In this document: positions 61,175 through 64,000 of the stretch, piece by piece | Numbering within the stretch: the stretch's first letter is position 1 | Layout of the letters: each line of letters opens with the position of its first letter | Origin: Pleodorina starrii | Lineage: Eukaryota > Chlorophyta > Chlorophyceae > Chlamydomonadales > Volvocaceae | Assembly: GCA_030267565.1 (NCBI GenBank) | Contig: BRXU01000003.1 | Coordinates: 558,001-622,000, forward strand | DNA length: 64,000 nucleotides | Direction: 5' to 3' | Position numbers and translations under genes: made by a program | Notes under the pieces: model-generated | Databases searched by the model: none | What the model was told of the DNA's origin: nothing | What the model saw: only the letters and a program-made list of their open reading frames with translations

Positions 61175-63850
61175 TAAGGCAGACGATGTATGTTGTGTAG
61201 GTTATATGCGTGATGGGGAGAGACCAGGCGCCTTTTAGTGGGGGAACGGAAGGGAAAAGAGGTTGATCTAATCAGGCTCGATCGGATCTGATCGGTGGGA
61301 AGGAGGATGGGAGGCAGATCCGGCTCGTACAGCACCAGGGAGGGAGGGAGGGAGGGAGGGAGGGAGGGAGGGTGGGTGGGAGGGAGGGAGGGAGGGAGGG
61401 AGGGAGGGAGGGAGGGAGGGAGGGAGGGAGGGAGGGAGGGAGGGAGGGAGGGAGGGAGGGAGGGAGGGAGGGAGGGAGGGAGGGAGGGAGGGAGGGAGGG
61501 AGGGAGGGAGGGAGAGAGGGAGAGAGGGAGGGAGAGAGGGAGAGAGGGAGGGAGAGTGGGAGGGAGGGTGGGAGGGAGGGTGGGAGGGAGGGTGGGAGGG
61601 TGGGAGGGAGGGAGGGAGGGAGGGAGGGAGGGAGGGAGGGAGGGAGGGAGGGAGGGAGGGAGGGAGGGAGGGAGGGAGGGAGGGAGGGAGGGAGGGAGGG
61701 AGGGAGGGAGGGAGGGAGGGAGGGAGGGAGGGAGGGAGGGAGGGAGGGAGGGAGGGAGGGAGGGAGGGAGGGAGGGAGGGAGGGAGGGAGGGAGGGAGGG
61801 AGGGAGGGAGGGAGGGAGGGAGGGAGGGAGGGAGGGAGGGAGGGAGGGAGGGAGGGAGGGAGGGAGGGAGGGAGGGAGGGAGGGAGGGAGGGAGGGAGGG
61901 AGGGAGGGAGGGAGGGAGGGAGGGAGGGAGGGAGGGAGGGAGGGAGGGAGGGAGGGAGGGAGGGAGGGAGGGAGGGAGGGAGGGAGGGAGGGAGGGAGGG
62001 AGGGAGGGAGGGAGGGAGGGAGGGAGGGAGGGAGGGAGGGAGGGAGAGTGGGAGGGAGGGAGGGAGGGAGGGAGGGAGGGAGGGAGGGAGGGAGGGAGGG
62101 AGGGAGGGAGGGAGGGAGGGAGGGAGGGAGGGAGGGAGGGAGGGAGGGAGGGAGGGAGGGAGGGAGGGAGGGAGGGAGGGAGGGAGGGAGGGAGGGAGGG
62201 AGGGAGGGAGGGAGGGAGGGAGGGAGGGAGGGAGGGAGGCGCACCCCTCGCTCGCCGCCCCGCTGAATATCCTACCGCAACGGCCTCCAACCACCCCAAC
62301 CATTGTTGCGACCCCCCGCGCTCAAGACCGCTCAAGATCTCTCAAGATCTCCGATTTCAAATCTCTGTGCTAGCAAATCTCACCGCCCGCGGATTGGTCT
62401 CATAGTCCAGGTAGGAGAAATTTGTCTTGGCCTTGGTGCCCTTCTGTACGATTGCCGCCGCGTCGTACGCAAGGCCCGCCTCGTGCGCCGTACCGAACGA
62501 CCCCAGCCAGCGCCGCTTGTCGCCGTCGCGAATCTCCGCCGCAAACATGCCCCACTTCCGCATGCGCACCCCCACGTAGCCCGTCTGGTTGCGACACGGC
62601 GAATCTTTGTCGACGTCGGCGGCGTCCAAACCGCCCATCATTCCGCCGCCACCGCCGCCGCCGCCTAGGTGGTGGTGGTGTGTGCCGCCAGCGACCAGGC
62701 GCGCCACCGCCGCCGAGGCGCCAGAGGCCGGGGGCGACGGGGAGGAGCGCTTACGCTTGCGCGCCTCGCCGCCGCCGCCGCCGCCGCCGCCCTGCCCGTC
62801 CAGGCCACCGCCGCCGCCGCCGCCGCCCTGCGCGTGCTGTGCTGCAGCGGCGACGGCGCTGCGCTGCGCCGCCATCAGCGCTGACGCCGCCGCCGCCTGT
62901 ACGAGCGCGGCTTGAAGGTTGATGTTGCTGACGGCCAGGCCGCCTGCCGCAGCGCCAGCGGCGCCGCCGCCGCTGCTGCCGTCCGCGCCGCCGCCGCCGC
63001 TGCCCTGCCGCGCGGGCATGCCGCCGGCTCCGCCTGCCGCGCCGCCGCCGCCACCGGCGCCGCTGCCCCCGGACTGCTGCTTCGCCGCCAACGTCGCCAG
63101 GGCGGTCAGGCCGACGTTGTGGAGGGGCGCGGGCCGAGGCAGTTGCAGCCCCCCCGCACCTCCGCCGCCGCCGCCGCCGCCCTGACTGGCTGCAGCGCCG
63201 GCGGTCTGACTGGCCCCCCCTGCTGCAGTCAGCGCCGCCAGCATCGCCAACACATTGGGCGCCACGGTAATAGGCTGCTGCTGCTGCTGCGTTTGGTGAG
63301 CTTGTTGTTGTTGTTGCTGCTGCTGCGATTGTTGTTGTTGCTGTTGCTGCTGTGACGCCATCCCCGGCGCCGGCTGCTGCTGCTGCTGCTGTCCCCCTTG
63401 CGGCCCGAACGCTGAGCCCGACCCGCCCCCCGGCAGCGGACCCAAGCCCCCGTTGCCACCGCCGCCGCCGCCGCCGCCGCCCTGCATCGGCGGGGGCGGG
63501 CCAAGCACCAGCGGCGGCATGCCGTCACCGAGCCCGCCGCCGCCGCCGCTGCCGCCGGCAGCCGCCGTCGGCGGCGACAGGTCCTGCCCGCTGCCACCGC
63601 CTTGGTGGTTGTACGGCGGATACGGCCCCATGCCTCCGGCTCCGGAACCAGGGCTGGCGCCGTCGCGGAGCTCACCGCCGTTGAGTCCCACGGCGCGAGT
63701 TGGGGGCCCCAGAGCGGCCCCATGGGTCTGAAGCTGCCGCTGCTGCTGTTGAAGCTGCATCGTCTCGCCCGGAAGAGCGAGTTGGCCGGCGGGCTCGCCG
63801 CCGCCGCCGGTGACGGCGGCGACGCCGCTGCCGTTGGCAGCGTCAGTCAT
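55942..63850 (-). CDS. Single AP2/ERF-domain protein with giant low-complexity regions
   Basis: Six exons, 63850-62384, 61071-61015, 60812-58684, 58398-57923, 57746-57210 and 56912-55942, all GT-AG and phase-consistent, give 1,878 residues. Exon 1 ends in one AP2 domain at about 425-482. It has the family signatures [36 protein letters not shown] and a terminal TNFSY; AP2 domains bind DNA through a three-stranded sheet. A basic cluster RKRKR (364-368) is a likely nuclear signal. Almost everything else is low complexity: Gln/Gly before the domain, then poly-Ala, poly-Gly, His/Gln tracts, and Tyr-rich PYG/YGP repeats across exons 3-5. A short ordered-looking helix ([17 protein letters not shown]) sits near the C-terminus. 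The role is probably a transcription regulator; target genes are unknown. Start: ATG at 63850, followed by an open frame; only 150 bp of upstream sequence is visible. Confidence 0.85.
61133..61174. repeat. (CAGG)n microsatellite in intron 1 of the AP2 gene
   Basis: About ten near-perfect CAGG tetranucleotides lie close to the intron's 3' splice site (exon 2 begins at 61071 on the minus strand). Confidence 0.9.
61338..62239. repeat. Roughly 900-bp (GGGA)n tetranucleotide array in intron 1 of the AP2 gene
   Basis: A nearly pure GGGA repeat of about 225 units fills most of the 1.3-kb first intron (61072-62383). Interruptions (GGGT, GAGA, GAGAGTGGG) cluster at about 61368-61380, 61512-61610 and 62044-62052. 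On the coding strand the repeat reads TCCC. It has no stop codon in three frames on each strand, which creates false Pro/Ser/Leu and Gly/Arg/Glu open frames. Confidence 0.98.
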
Positions 63851-64000
63851 AGATGAGTAGACCGTCGGGAGGAGCTCAGCGGGGAGATGGTGCGATGGTG
63901 GCGGCGGCGGCGTTCCTCGGCTGCCGCAACGCTAGGCATGGCCAGAGATGGGTCGGGCGCGGAGGCGGGATGGCCAGCCGCCGCTCGAGCGTCCTGTACC
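63851..64000. promoter_or_regulatory. 5' flank of the AP2 gene, cut by the window edge
   Basis: Only 150 bp remain upstream of the AP2-gene start codon. They are probably 5' untranslated region, including a GGC-rich run at about 63899-63912. No promoter element could be assigned. Confidence 0.3.

Noticed and set aside
61268..62373. Pro-Pro-Ser-Leu and Gly-Arg-Glu-Gly repeat proteins over 300 residues
   Set aside because: They are produced in all six frames by the (GGGA)n microsatellite, which lies in an intron.
1..64000. tRNA or rRNA genes
   Set aside because: No B-box-like GGTTCGAATCC with a matching acceptor stem and no conserved rRNA stretch was seen; isolated TTCGAA matches fall in coding or intronic sequence.

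Overview
This is nuclear DNA from a GC-rich eukaryote, most likely a volvocine or other chlorophycean green alga. The reasons are: multi-exon genes with GT-AG introns in very GC-rich sequence; octotricopeptide-like (OPR) repeats, a family greatly expanded in chlorophyte algae; an AP2-domain regulator stretched by huge Gly/Ala/Gln/His tracts; and many GC-rich microsatellites in introns. The species assignment is inference; no marker gene is present.

Layout. (1) 1-5370, minus: a plant-type guanylate-binding-protein (GBP) GTPase in at least 12 exons, running off the left edge. (2) 5830-7065, plus: an intronless ALG7/DPAGT1-type GlcNAc-1-phosphate transferase, divergent from the GBP gene across a 459-bp shared promoter region. 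(3) 9573-11606, minus: a five-exon Canopy-like (DUF3456) ER luminal protein of 246 residues. (4) 12707-20783, minus: a seven-exon, about 1,923-residue OPR-like protein with a 1-kb-residue disordered N-terminus, probably an organelle RNA-binding factor. (5) 20784-24744: lower-GC, gene-poor flank with no recognisable gene. (6) about 24745-50935: a 26-kb tandem array of a 197-bp satellite (about 132 copies) with nested higher-order duplications of 4,327, 1,572 and 1,380 bp. (7) 50936-55941: second gene-poor flank. (8) 55942-63850, minus: a six-exon, 1,878-residue single-AP2-domain protein whose first intron carries a roughly 900-bp (GGGA)n array.

The genes do not form an operon. Three neighbours (GBP-like with an N-terminal hydrophobic segment, ALG7, Canopy-like) are all expected or plausible at the endoplasmic reticulum, but a functional link is only inference. 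Exon limits were placed by hand from reading frame, splice dinucleotides, phase consistency and resemblance to known families. Every junction in the four spliced models keeps phase, except the last (edge) acceptor of the GBP gene, which is tentative. The most unusual element is the satellite array and its duplication history.
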